Shown: positions 11,901 through 23,617 of the stretch, piece by piece
How positions within the stretch are numbered: position 1 is the first letter of the stretch
Layout: the number at the start of each line of letters is the position of its first letter
DNA from: Byssochlamys sp. IMV 00236
Taxonomy: Eukaryota > Ascomycota > Eurotiomycetes > Eurotiales > Thermoascaceae
Length of the DNA stretch: 64,000 nucleotides
Direction of reading: 5' to 3'
Assembly (NCBI GenBank): GCA_001931875.2
Contig: MSJH02000787.1
Location: 88,690-152,689 of the forward strand
The notes under the pieces: model-generated
The model's database searches: none
Told to the model about the DNA's origin: nothing
The model's input: the letters and a program-made list of their open reading frames with translations, nothing else
Program-made: the position numbers and the translations under genes

Positions 11901-14400
11901 TGCACCAAAGAGTAACATTTCCAGTAAGGTCTCGGAGATGAAATGGCCTACGATGAGGCTTAAGCTCTGCGGCCAGTTAGCCGACCGTCCTGCCGTCGGG
12001 AACGAACACGATTCTCGAGTGCCGACCTTGTGTTAAGTGGTGGCTTGCCAACGTTATTATTATTATTATTATTCAAGCCCCGAGCGAGCTTTCAACGTCT
12101 GCATCGGCACTTGCGTCTGCGTTTGGCGCAGGAACAGCATCATATTCTCCACGATCGTGCTTGCCTCTTACTCAATCCGTCCGTAGCCTTCCGGGTCCAT
12201 TGTTAATACGGGCATCCGCCTTGGAGTCGAGTTAGATCATGGCAGAGAAATGGATCCTAGACATCCTAGGTCCATCACCATTTGACCTCAAGCTTTCAGA
12301 CTATCCCAGTCATATCTCGTGTGCTTTCAAAAAGGAAAGATTGAGAGGCTGGGAGCTTTCTACCGGCTACCTGCGGTGCGAGCGAGATATTATTGACATC
12401 AGCTATCTATCTACTCTGCACACGAGGGAGATCTCTGGCATGGCAGATTCCTAGGACTAAATAATCTCCAGCATGGCGGTTTCTTTTCGCCTCATGGCCA
12501 ACTGTCTCTATCCGAGACCTGGCTGGTGATCACGATTACATATCCACACGAGTTAACGATCAGACTATCTATTACATGCGGTCACTCATTGAAGAAGTCG
12601 CGCGTCTGGTGGCAATTTGATATCCAGGGCCGGTATTCGATTGACTTCTCGAAATGGGATCGCCATGATCGCTAGAGCATGATAGCCGCTACTCAAGGTA
12701 CCGGATCCTGGTAGACGCCAATCCCAGTACGAAGGTAGTCAACGCGCCGTCGACAACTGACTTTCTGACCATGTATCATCAATCATTCCCCGCAATCACA
12801 GAGCCCCAAAAGTTCAAGATGTTATCGACAACGCTCCACTTGCAGTAGCGGCCAATAGACTAGTGCCCGTGGTACTCAGGCCTGGTATCATTCCCCAGAC
12901 AACGGACGATCGCCGATGCGAGATTTACGTAAAGGATATGTCGATTGTGAATATAGAGAGCACTCTAGGATGATAATGCGGAGATAGCTTCGATGTTCTC
13001 AAGTCTCGACCTGCGGATAGCCTGGCATAAGGAAAGGTCTAGGCGAGATAGGGCAGCGGGAGAAGAACAATTCTTCCGGTGAAATGCGCCAATAGACGGT
13101 GTTTCACACTAGCGCGCGAGAAGATTTGGCCGTCATGAAAGAATTATTATTATTGATCGAGTAAGTTACTAACTAACTAACTACTATTCCAGAATTCCTC
13201 GTTCTGATACCCAAGCACGTGGACATATTGCTGCAGAAGCGTTAAATTTCTGAGGCTCCGACATCGCAGGAAGAAGCACGTTGCGCTACAAGAGCACTTC
13301 GATTAACATCCATGGGATTATTCTCATTAGATACTACAAATGGTGCCAATGATAACTAACTATCTCATTTTCTCTCAATCGTACCTACAGAGGCTGTCTG
13401 GAGCTTCTGGACCCTCCCGGCCAGTCAGTGCTGGCTACTGAGCATTGAAATATTCTCCGTAAGAAAGCTTTGTGGTTCCTGAACTTTGGCTGTCCAATAC
13501 GCCGCGATCACAAAATCACGATCGACAGCCTGGCGGAAGCTTTGCCCTAACTAGCGGAGGCCACTGTTGATGATGCGAGATGGCGAAACTTCGACTACCA
13601 GAAAGCAAAAGCGTTAGACATTCACTGGTCTCCAGAATGATCATCCCAGCCACGAGGGTACTTCTGCACTCGAGGCAGATCCCCAGCAAGCGATAAGGCG
13701 AATCCCTGCCGCAATTTTCCGCTAGATTCATGGGTCGTAAAGCCACCAGAAACGGGATTCTCAATAATGATAAATAACGCTCAGCATTATTATACTTCAC
13801 CGACTCTAAAAACGGCTGCAAATCAGCCCTAGCACATTGTAGCTAGAGAGCGATCGTGCCCTCGGCAAAAGGTAACCGCACAATTCCCCGAATGAGACTA
13901 TCAAAGTATCATTGTTGTTATTGATAAGCGTGCTCGAGGAAGCTCGTCCGTATACTCTGACCCAATTGAGCATTCCCCGAAGCACTAGCCAAAATATACG
14001 AGAGCCTACTATCAAAGTGAGGCGTCACTAAACAGCGACGCTATAAAGTATTACAGTGAGTGCCGTGGCAAGGCATCCTCGCCAGGTCGAGCAATTGTCG
14101 GTAGGCACACATATGTACCTGTGCAGCTCGGGGGCATTCGCACGATCATCGTACGACTATGCGAGTGGAATTTTGAAACAAATATGACTCTTCTTAACCC
14201 AACAGGGTTCCGCTGCCATTAAAAGAGAACATCATCCACCAACGGAGCATCAAATTCTCATTTTCGTCGTTCAGTCTTCCTTCTGGTTTTCATGGCTTTC
14301 CAATAATGAGAGAGGGCTGCAGCAGGAGCAGAAACGGAATACACAAGAGATGAAAACAGAGAGGGAAAAAAAAAATCAGAAACAAATCAGACGAGGCTTC
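8901..14400. other. gene-less region of about 5.5 kb
   Basis: No open frame with a recognisable domain, and no tRNA or rRNA signature, was found on either strand. The longest frame is 132 codons (10454-10056, minus) and resembles nothing I know. Base composition is near that of the genes, and CpA and TpG are common, so this is not strongly RIP-mutated like the right end. TTA/TAA microsatellites recur (near 10518, 12054-12073, 13142). It may be a decayed element or an old gene relic; nothing in it supports a firm call. Confidence 0.5.
12054..12073. repeat. (TTA)6 microsatellite
   Basis: Six TTA units plus TT in the gene-less region; shorter TTA runs recur nearby. Confidence 0.85.
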
Positions 14401-15335
14401 AGAGAAATTGTCTTTTTGGAGATCATGCTCTGTGATCAAGCAGAGCGTTCATTCTCTTCCTATCATGTTTGAAAACACAGATGCTTCCTCCAGAGGAGGT
14501 CACATCCCTCATCACGAGCCTGAATAATAATAAACAGAAAAAAAAGAGAAGAAACAAAAAAAGAAAACCCGAAGACACCTTCACACACCGCACGCGCAAG
14601 AATTTTTTTCCCCACCCTAACCCCAAAGTAGTAAATTCCACCATTCTCCGAACCCCAAAGCCCCCAAACACCTATAAATTCTCTCCACGACCGCGAGAAT
14701 TTTTGATTCTTTTTTTTCTTTCTTTTCTTTTCCTCGTGCGGCGACGCAACTATTAATTTCACCCGTGTTGCCTAAACATCTATCTCCTCCATGATGTTGT
14801 CTTAGGTGTCGGTTGCGTCACAGAGCGACGGAATTGCACACCGGTTCTACTTTATTGGCCCTTCTTCGAAGTTCGGGCGAGGTAAAACTCGTTCTTGCTT
14901 CATTTTCTTCCAAGGGTGTGGCCATTTGGTTTGGGATCGGACACTTATAATTATTATAATAATCGGTTTATTATAATCTGGCTAGTAGTATTATTGTTAC
15001 TTGCTTAGCATTATACTATTATACTGGTTTATTATTACCTTCTGTGATGTGGGAAGGCTTTGCTGTTTTGCGAGTTGATTTTTGAAGTGCCAAGAGTCTC
15101 AAGACGAGTGCGTCTTTGAACTCTCTTCACGTTGGTTTTCTACGGCTCCGGCAGGATGTGTCCGCAGCTGGATATCGTCTCCAATATTGCTGCTGCTTAC
15201 GCTCTTATCGCTAAGTAGAATAATATAAAGATAAAGAAATCAAAAAAATGGAAATGGAAATGGAAATTTTTGTGTGTGTTCGTAATGATGTCTATCGTAG
15301 CTCTACCATTTTCACTCGTTTCTTATTACTCGCGT
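14401..15335. other. intergenic, 3' side of txl1
   Basis: AT-rich and homopolymer-rich DNA downstream of txl1. It includes a TATAAA-like box at about 14672 on the plus strand and short TTATAAT palindromes near 14945. Open frames here are short and low in complexity. A non-coding transcript cannot be excluded. Confidence 0.4.
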
Positions 15336-16612
15336 TTATTCGCCCGGCTCGTCTCCAATCTTCTCGAGCTTACCCAACTCCCTCTTTTCACCAGCTTCGC
15401 CCAGAATCCTGAGTCTGTCCACGCGAATCTTCTCGCCCTCGCCATCCCCATCAACGAAGAAGACAACCAACGACGTGACATGCTGGAACTTGACGAAGCG
15501 CAGCTCGACCTTTGCCGTGCCCGTCTTGGGATCCCAGTCATTGGGCTCGATGGTCACCGTCTGCACGGGCGGGATGTCATCCGCTTCCTCGAAACCCAGC
15601 ACATGTGAATGGTTAGTGTAGAGTCGTAGAGTCTTGGGTCGCATCGGCACCTCATCATCGTCGTCATCGGAGCTAGGTGGCAGTGAGGTGACATGCAGCG
15701 AGTGAATCTTCAGCGACGACTGGAAGGGCATGTAGAGCATCAGCTGCTCGTCGGTGTCGCTCTCAACCCAGTCCGCAGATGTCCCGGACTTGCCCTTGCC
15801 CTTGTCGCCGTTGAGACTCGATGGCTTCGATGAGTCGAAGAGCACCTTCGGAGCACCAAGCTCACTGTCGCAGTTCAACAAGTCGATTCCAGTGAGCTGG
15901 ACCTGGTCCGTAATGTCTGACCATCCCTTGGGGACGGATGCGCCCAACCAGCCGCTAGAACCTCCGCTCGATTCACCAAATCCTTCGTCTGCTCCTTGTT
16001 CTGTCGCACTGGCTTCGGAGGCGAGCTTACGGACGGCTTCAGAGAGCTTATTGGGGTCTGCACCACGGACGGTACTGACCGTTCGAGCGTTCTTGAAGAT
16101 CATGAAGGTTGGCATCCTGTTCACGCGTCGTTGAACCGTTAGCATCTTCCTGTACACTGCATCTGTCTTGTCTTGCATTCCGCCATAACTACAGATGCTT
16201 ATGGATGGGGACCATCAGAATAAATAACCAGTTTCAAACGTACGCAGTAATCCCATAAGCCTTTGCGATCTCTTGCTGCTCGTCAACATTGACCTTGGTG
16301 AACGTGATCCGGTTCGGGCGAGACAGCTGGTTCGCCAGCTGCTCGTACATGGGCGCAATAGCCTTGCATGGTCCGCACCAATCTGCGTAGACTGAGAGAT
16401 ATCAAGGCAGAAACAAAGTTAGCCATGTAGCTTCAGAGACGATCATAATGCTTGTCGCTCAAACTGTTGTAGCGGGGTAAACGGAGAAGGGCGGGGGGTG
16501 AATGGCTTGCGCGCAGAGGGAACTGCAACTCACAGTCTGTCACGACGATTGTGGAGGACGAAAGCAAGGAGCTAAATTGCTCCTTGGAGGAGATATGGAC
16601 GAGACTCGACAT
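15336..16612 (-). CDS. txl1: thioredoxin-like protein with C-terminal PITH domain (Txl1/TXNL1 type)
   Basis: Three exons, 16612-16534, 16391-16244 and 16116-15336, give 335 residues. Introns have GTGAGT..CAG (GCTAAC branch) and GTACGT..CAG ends, in phases 1 and 2. Exon 2 supplies the thioredoxin active site WCGPC, with Cys32 and Cys35 at the canonical positions. Exon 3 opens with the cis-Pro loop AMPTFMIF. After a Gly/Ser-rich linker comes a PITH domain (about residues 130-320) containing LRLYTNHSHVLGFEEADD and a DWDPKTGTAKVELRFVKFQ-like core. Family knowledge: TXNL1/Txl1 is a cytosolic, proteasome-associated thioredoxin. The start chosen is the first in-frame ATG; upstream in-frame sequence opens only with TTG. 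The assignment is secure; substrates are unknown. Confidence 0.92.
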
Positions 16613-17460
16613 GCTTGATGTCGCGGCTGTGGCGCGGGGAAAGAGGAGGTTGAATGAGATGGGTTCCGTGGCCTCGGCGGAGGTTGTTTGATGATGCAGT
16701 CGTAGCTGCTGCGCGCGCCGGAGCAACGATATGTCATCAACGTCAGGTTCGAACTGTGGCTAGCAACCTGGGAGCGCGCAACGCGATGATGGATTATTGG
16801 TATGAGCGATTAGTTGCTTCTATTGATTTCTAGCGCGGTCTTGCTGTTGGCTTGATTTTCTCTTTTTGCGGTTCTAATCATGTATCGTTGCTTCTGCAGG
16901 CCATAATATATTCTGAACAGTGGCTCCGCACGGAGCTTGATATGAAAGTTACGAAACCACACGTATATGGTTATATAGTCTATTGATACAAATAACTAAA
17001 CTCATATAGAAAGCAAATGACCTATTTCGAGGCAATATATGACCTTGGCCACGAATGGTGAAGTAAGTCCCTCGTAGCATGAGGATGACCTGTAGGTACC
17101 TATCTGCAGCTTCCTAGCCAAGATCCAACTCTTGTATAATCAGATCTCATACTGAAAAAGGTGCATTTTAGGCACACTTAGTAGTGTGTAAATACACTGG
17201 AGAGATCGAGCCAGCCTGAATACCACGGCGCAACTCAGATTTGACTCCTGCTCTTGGCCTGTGTCGACAACCTGAAAGACACAAGATACTGGCCTCAGTG
17301 GTAGACATAGTAGAAGCGTCTGGACGAGACAGATGGTGCTGTAAAATACAGCGTCCATACGAGAGCATCCCACGATGATGGGTCTCAGACGTGTCCATCT
17401 GGAATGGACTGGGAGTGCCAAAGAAAAGGTTGATGTCAACACCCTTTCTCGACCGTTTTC
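16613..17460. other. intergenic: txl1 promoter and dph4 3' region
   Basis: About 0.85 kb between two leftward genes. It contains the txl1 upstream region and the 3' flank of dph4. No gene or RNA was recognised. Confidence 0.5.
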
Positions 17461-18114
17461 TCACGTATTTCCCTTCTCTCCAGCATCATCATCTCCATCA
17501 TCAGCTTCAACTGCGAACAAGATCTTCATCCAAAGACTACACCCTCGACACCCGATGATGATTTCCCCATGCTCAGCCTCCCTTTCCAGATCCTGCTCCG
17601 TGACCAGAAAACCCTTCTCATCACCACACCTGCAACTGCGATACCAATATGACCCAGCACCATCACCATCAGCGCCATCGTCATTACCACCTCCTTCTAA
17701 TGTCTCATCGCCCTCTTCATAACCCAGATCCTCCAGATCAACTACCTCCAAGCCCGTATGAAACACGTCCGCATTCCCATGCTTCTCTCCAGCCTTGAGC
17801 CTGCTCAATCGTAGTGAGCGATCATACTCTGCACGAAGAAATGGATCGGAGAGCGTCTTATACGCAGTCGTGATCTCGTCCACTGTATATGTGTATGTTT
17901 CTGCTCTCGTCTGATCCGTCGAGGATGTGGACGTGGGCGACTTTGTTGTCGTCACAGACCCCGTAGCGGCAGTCGCTTTATCGGGATGATATTTCAGTAG
18001 AGCGCGATGATATGCGACTTTAATCTGCTGCTTTGAGAAAGACGTCGACGAGTCGCCTGTGAAGGGGAGGCCGAGTATGGCGTAGAAATCTTGTTCGATG
18101 GGCTCGGGCCTCAT
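17461..18114 (-). CDS. dph4: J-domain protein Dph4 with CSL zinc finger, diphthamide biosynthesis
   Basis: An intronless protein of 217 residues, starting with ATG at 18114. The N-terminal J domain has YAILGLPF, the HPD tripeptide (43-45) and ITTAYKTLSDPFLRAEYD. The C-terminal half has a DPH-type (CSL) zinc finger: CRCGDEKGF, then GCRGCSLWMKI. This J-plus-CSL pairing defines Dph4/Jjj3. Family knowledge: Dph4 binds iron and zinc and supports the Dph1-Dph2 radical-SAM complex and Dph3 in the first step of diphthamide formation on eEF2, and acts as an Hsp70 co-chaperone. It lies 14 kb from dph6, on the same strand but with msnA and txl1 between. An acidic stretch separates the two domains. Confidence 0.92.
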   Translation of the reverse strand: MRPEPIEQDFYAILGLPFTGDSSTSFSKQQIKVAYHRALLKYHPDKATAATGSVTTTKSPTSTSSTDQTRAETYTYTVDEITTAYKTLSDPFLRAEYDRSLRLSRLKAGEKHGNADVFHTGLEVVDLEDLGYEEGDETLEGGGNDDGADGDGAGSYWYRSCRCGDEKGFLVTEQDLEREAEHGEIIIGCRGCSLWMKILFAVEADDGDDDAGEKGNT

Positions 18115-18877
18115 TTTTTTTCTTTCTTTTCTTGTTGCAAGCGCCAGGAAGGAAAGTCAGTACATCTCAGTCGGATGGTACATGCTTGAAGGTCGGGAGT
18201 ATGCCTAGACGAAGCCGCGAGGCTATTTGGCGCTTCTGGAACTCAGCCTAAGTATATTCGATATCCATGTGGTCTTCGCGTGGGCGGGGGATATCTCTGC
18301 TGGCGGGCGCGGTGCGGAGCGAATTCCGACCCTCCGGTATCGCCCAGTGCTGGGAGTTAGTACACTGACGCACGACAGACGACATTCAACACTGACTTCT
18401 CCAGTCTATCTCTCGCTGATAGCTACTCAAAGACCCCATGAGTTTCTGGAATCATTTCTGACATCTCAAATTGTTATACATCCGAAGTCTATGCTAGCGA
18501 TTGACACCGGAAAGACATGCATTCTAACGGAAAGAGGATCGCACGAGTCGATACAACTACGATGGACACGTTGATTTTACCATGCGATCTAACACAATTG
18601 GTGCTGAAACTGATACCTTGTTAGGATCTATCTCTAACGGTAATTATTCCGGTATACCCAGTCGCTCGGGCTTCCAGAGCCAAAAAAAGATGTGAGCCAA
18701 GACAAGGAATGTCGAGTCTCTGTCTGACTGGAGGCACAGACATTGGATATCGAACGCCGACAGAAGACTAATCTTACAAGCGACAGATAGAGAAACATCT
18801 ACCATGCGGAAAAGGAAAATGGGGAATCAAGTCGAGACATAATTATATCACATGCACCATCCACGTCAATCGCTGCT
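18115..18877. other. intergenic: dph4 promoter and ccp1 3' region
   Basis: About 0.76 kb. A T-rich tract lies immediately upstream of the dph4 ATG. Nothing else was recognised. Confidence 0.5.
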
Positions 18878-20145
18878 TTACTCGGCGTCCGAAGTCTTGA
18901 AGACAAATCGGTCCTCAGCCTTGCTAGTGAAAGGAACACCGAGCTCGAGGAGCTTGACAAAGGCGTCGGAGAAGTCCTTGAAGAAGGCATCGCTGTCCCT
19001 GGCGTACTTCTCGGCCCACTTCTTGAACTCCTTGTCCTTGACGAGGGCCATGTCAGCAGGAAGCATCATCAAAGTCTTGGTGGATTTATCGGTGTACTGG
19101 GCCGGGCCGTTCCACTAGTACAGTTAGCTTCTATGTTGACGGAAGATGGGAAGACGGGAATCAGATTCTGAACTCACCTTTCTCCACTGCCACTTCTCAT
19201 CAAAGAGCAGTCTGAAGAACTCGTTGCTGAAGGTGGTAGGGCTGAATGTCCAGGGACCGTCGTTTCCAGAGCGGTCAGTGTGGCAGCGGCCCAGAGCGTG
19301 GGCACCGATCAGAGCAACCATTTCCTGGTCGTTGAAGCCCATGCGGCCGAAGATGTCACGGACGTGCTTCTGGTCCTTGCTTCCGTCGGGGAGACGTCCA
19401 TCAGGAGTACAGGCAGCGACGTCCTTGTCCTGGCGGCCAGGTCTCCATGGGATAACAGGGCCTCCCAGTTCCTGGATGCCGGCGACTCCGGCAAGAGTCC
19501 ACAGGTCAGAGTAGGTAATCCAAGGGTACTTCTCTGCAGTTAAGAGTTAGAACAGCACTGACATGCTTTGTAGGAATCGACGCGAACGTACCCTTGATGG
19601 GCTCCAGGAAATCCCGGGCGTACTTTAGACCAGCATTGGCACCGTGGTCCGACTCAGGCGCAAATCGCATAGTGGCACCGTTGCTACCACCGGTGCCCGT
19701 CTCCTTGTCGTAGGTACCGCTTGCATGCCACGCCAGACGAACGAGAACCTTCACTGCGTCAGCATTTCTGTTTCCTGCAAATCTGATACCGGGCATTTCT
19801 TACCGGTCCGTAGCTGCCATCGTCATAGTTTTCAACATCCAGGCGGCTGGCGATCTCGTTATAGATCTTCTGGTAGTCCTCCTTGGTGGGCACGAAGGAG
19901 CTGCTCTTGGCCGAGGCATCTGCGCCGTTGAGGTAGAAGTATGCACCCGCGCCACCAGCGGCAGCGAGCCCGACCCAGAGGAAAGTCTTGGACGACTTTC
20001 CTGAGTCGGCCTCAGAGGCATATCCGCGACGGAAGTTGGTACGGAAAGTCTGAGCAGGGACGGCCAGACGGGAGCTGCGCACAGCAGGTCTGACGGAGGC
20101 GGAGCGAGCGAACGCCCGCGAGAAGGTTCTGGCAGCAGAGGCCAT
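18878..20145 (-). CDS. ccp1: mitochondrial cytochrome c peroxidase
   Basis: Four exons, 20145-19804, 19748-19592, 19533-19178 and 19114-18878, give 363 residues, the usual length. The intron 1 acceptor (AAG at 19751-19749, after a GCTGAC branch) was chosen because it restores [17 protein letters not shown]. Distal catalytic residues are Arg118, Trp121 and His122. The proximal heme ligand is His245 in GAHALGRCH. Trp261 lies 16 residues later, the spacing of His175 and Trp191 in the yeast enzyme, so the radical-forming Trp is kept. The N-terminus is an Arg/Ser/Ala-rich mitochondrial presequence followed by a hydrophobic segment ([19 protein letters not shown]), as in proteins sorted to the intermembrane space. 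Family role: reduces hydrogen peroxide with electrons from cytochrome c. A CCAAT cluster lies about 0.3 kb upstream. Confidence 0.95.
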
Positions 20146-20424
20146 TTTGCGTCTTTCGAAGATCGTCTGTACGCGAGGAATGTGTATAGGGAGGGTGAAA
20201 GGAATGGAGGGTGTGATTAGAGCTGGTCACACCTGCAAAGGAGTGGGTAGGTTTGCACAGCAGATGAAAGAGAGGAAGAAGAATAAAAATAAGCAGCCGG
20301 TGAGAGGATGATCTGGAAAAGCAAAGAATCAACCGCGCGGAGAAGGCCACGAAGATAAGCCGAGCTGAAGGCGATATTATTCCCGACGACCCAAACACAG
20401 TAACTGTGCCATCTATGCCGGGGG

Positions 20425-20455
20425 ATTGGTTGACCAATGACTGCCCTACGATTGG
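20425..20455 (-). promoter_or_regulatory. cluster of three CCAAT boxes upstream of ccp1, one matching the CBC-HapX pattern
   Basis: ATTGG at 20425-20429 and 20451-20455 read CCAAT on the ccp1 strand; CCAAT at 20434-20438 is in reverse orientation. The distal one fits the reported HapX-type pattern CSAAT-N12-RWT: CCAAT at 20455-20451, twelve bases, then ATT at 20438-20436. The CCAAT-binding complex controls many respiratory and iron/heme genes in aspergilli, so a heme peroxidase is a plausible target. Binding is inferred, not shown. Confidence 0.5.
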
Positions 20456-23400
20456 TGAGCTTCTGGACGCCGTCTCCTGACTCAGCAGAAACTCCGCATT
20501 TTCCCCACCGGATAGTTGATCTTTATTAGTTCCTTAGTCTTGCCGTCAAAGCGACAAGTTTGCCATTATTTTTTCTCCAACGTGGGAGTTGCCGAACTAC
20601 CTCCTGGATCGACTCTGCTACGAGAGAGACTCTCTCCAGCACGGTTGTCGAGAGCCATATGTTACTGTGAAACGGGAAATCTCCATCAGGAATTGCGACA
20701 TGGCGCCTCTACGCGGGAGACGTTCAGGGACTTCGTGGATGCTGGCGACGGCACGAACTTCGGTTCCCTCCGGCTAGTTCTTTGAAACCATTCGGGGTCC
20801 AACGGTGGTCCAGTCTCCCCTCGCATGTTGTCTAGACCAGCACTGATTATTCATCCGTACCCTCGGCCTTTCTGACGCTCAGGACATATAGCCATCGTGA
20901 GGGGATCAATATTGGAGTCGGGGAATATAACGGACGGCCAGCCTTTAATTCTTACTAATTAAGATCAGACAGCATTTAGATATGGAATGGCCTCCTAGCA
21001 GAGGTCTTCCACACATAGCTAGTTAACTGACTCTGTTCGTCCAACGCACGATGAATGTCGCCGTGACGGGATAGGATATGACATGCTGTATAATCTGGCC
21101 CGGTTCCCGTTTTCCTGACTGACTCCTCAAATCATCGACATCCTTATCCTTGTCAAAATCCTTTCGAGTAGATGCATCGTAGGACCATAGCTCTTAGTTT
21201 GAGTCCTTATCGACTGGCCGTTTAATGCTTGTCTATCGTATGATGTTCTACGGATGACAGGCTACGGCTTCTGGACCTTGGTCTCATGTCAGATGATAGT
21301 TAACTTACCGGCCCTGCTCTTATTAAGAAGGAGGCCATTGGATGTTCCATTTCCATGGATGAGTCGAGAAGGAGACTCGCACAGGCGCCGTGAGCATCGT
21401 CCAACCTAGACATAAAAGGGCGAGGATGAACAACTATCTCCCTGCTGGGATTGAAAAAGAACACGAGATATAGATTACTATAGGAGAATGTCCGTCATAT
21501 AAATAGTCCTACTGTTCGATAGAATCGCGAACAGCAGGGTGGAGTAGACGCGGTCCTGCTAAAAACCGTATGGGGTTTGATCTTCCACTCGAACGAACGT
21601 ATAAAAGTAGTAGGCCTCTACGCCATTGAAAGGCTGTAGAAGCGGACTATGGTGGTTGTCGTTTTCACGATTTTTCTTTCTACGCTGGCCAGATTGTCCT
21701 AACCTCACTCTGCTCGAGTGATCTCGTACTGGCACGTCTCTTGGAAGCAATACATCTCCGTCAGATGTTGGATGACCAGCTCCGTAAATACCAGGACGAC
21801 GCTTTGGAAAGCAGTCCTTGACGTCCTCCATGATCCACAAGTATACTGAGCAACCGGTAGGAGGAATGGCTCATCTGCAGGTTGGAGCATATTTCCTGTC
21901 ATGGTCGTAGCATGAGTCGTCACGACGGGGTGTGGCGATGCGTCGGATTGGTGCAGTAGAGCTGTTACTCATCTGTAACAGTTCACTAATCCGATCATCT
22001 CTCCTCGGAGACACTGTCCCAGAGGGTAGGTATTCGGTTCTCACACTCTCGCATAAGAGAGCGTCTGATCGTCTGTGATGCAAGAAGGAACAAGAAGTTC
22101 AGAGAGTCAGCCAAGAGAAGATATTTTTCGACTTTTGGCGCGTTGTGGACGGACAGGGTAAATCCGGCCACCGAGTCATGTGATGACACCAACGGGCGGC
22201 AGATTTCTAGCAGTGTTAAATCCGTCTGTTTCTCCTTTTTCCTTTCCACACACTTCATGAAAAATGAAAATGAACGCATAATCAACCTCCAGCTCCTGCC
22301 GTGCCTCTTCTGGCACGATCACACCTACAGGATGGCAGGTCATATTGGCGTACTAGAAGAACTCCGGACATTTAATGGCTCCCTCGCCGTGCTGGATTTT
22401 TTCTTCGAAAGAATCCGAGTGCCATGACGGGTGCGAGTCACCTGCTGTTCGGACATTATCATTTGGACTTATCGTGTATGACTTCGATGAGGGCACCCCC
22501 GGTAATTACCGTAATGCTTAAGTTAAGCCTGTGTCTCGTCGCCATCCAGCGTTGACCTAGGGAGTGCTGTCGTGGATACGCCTACTAAACCTGCTAGGAG
22601 GAAGGATATGAAAGGTGATAATACCCTGAGATCCAGCAAGGGTCCTGCTGGGAGGCCGGGCGCTTCCTTGCTGCAATGATGAGTCTGTCTTCCAGCGAAC
22701 TCTTCTCCCTCTCGCTAGCCAAGGCCTCTGGAAGCCTGGACGGTGTTCTTCGTTTGATGTGTCAGAATCACGAAGCTGGGCGTGGGTCCCGGCCCTCGTG
22801 GCTTTCTCGTTAGAGTATCCTTATCATTGGCAGCTTGCTAGTCTTGGAATCATTTGGGTTTGGGCACCCACGATATGTCCGAGGAGCTATGTAGAACGGC
22901 TTGCACTTAGCAGCAGCCACAGGAATTGGATAGCAATATGGTAGGACCGATTTCTTATTGATCTAAATCGATATGAATCAGTTCAACTTCATGGCCATCT
23001 TTTGAAATAGTAGTAGACAACACCGGTTGTCTCTTACCGAACTATTTTTGGTGCAATCCCGCATTTTGGACGCGGACGCCATTAAGCAACGGTCTATCAA
23101 GCCAGCTTCCGCCAGACAGGGTTTGCCCCTTTTCCAAGCTGCTTTGGGGAATCGTCCCTGATCTCCCTCGTAAGTGATGCTCCACCAGTCAAATGAATCG
23201 ACGGGACGACGTCAAAGACCCCCGCCCGTAGTGTGTCTATGGTATCGTAACTTGAGGAGGTCGCACTGTTGGTCTCTCCAGGAACGCCAAGGTGGAAGGT
23301 TCGGCTGTGACCCAGTGGAGAGAGGCCCCGACCTTGGAGCTACCGTCTCCGAAACACCACCAAGTCGGTCCATTATTATATTATTTTCCTTGACTTCCAT

Positions 23401-23617
23401 CGCAGACGGAGACAGGGACTGTTCGGACTGTTGGCCTTGGGAACCTTTATCTGCGTGGTGTTCCAATGATCCGGTTTGGGAGTGATTGACATCGCCACCG
23501 AAACCGGAACGCCGGCCCAAAAACATTTCTCAGGAAACAACAAGTCCAGACTCCCCGGTCTGTTTGTGACTCTCTACAATAGACGTCTTACCATATAACC
23601 CTGGTCCCGGTGCAGCC
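20456..23617. other. gene-less divergent intergenic region, about 3.2 kb
   Basis: Lies between ccp1 (leftward) and the ArfGAP gene (rightward). All open frames are shorter than about 110 codons and show no recognisable domain. It is long for a divergent promoter, so an unrecognised non-coding or decayed gene is possible. Confidence 0.45.

Noticed and set aside
978..20145. An operon-like unit of the five minus-strand genes
   Set aside because: Large gaps and separate promoters are expected in a fungus; shared strand alone is not evidence of co-transcription.
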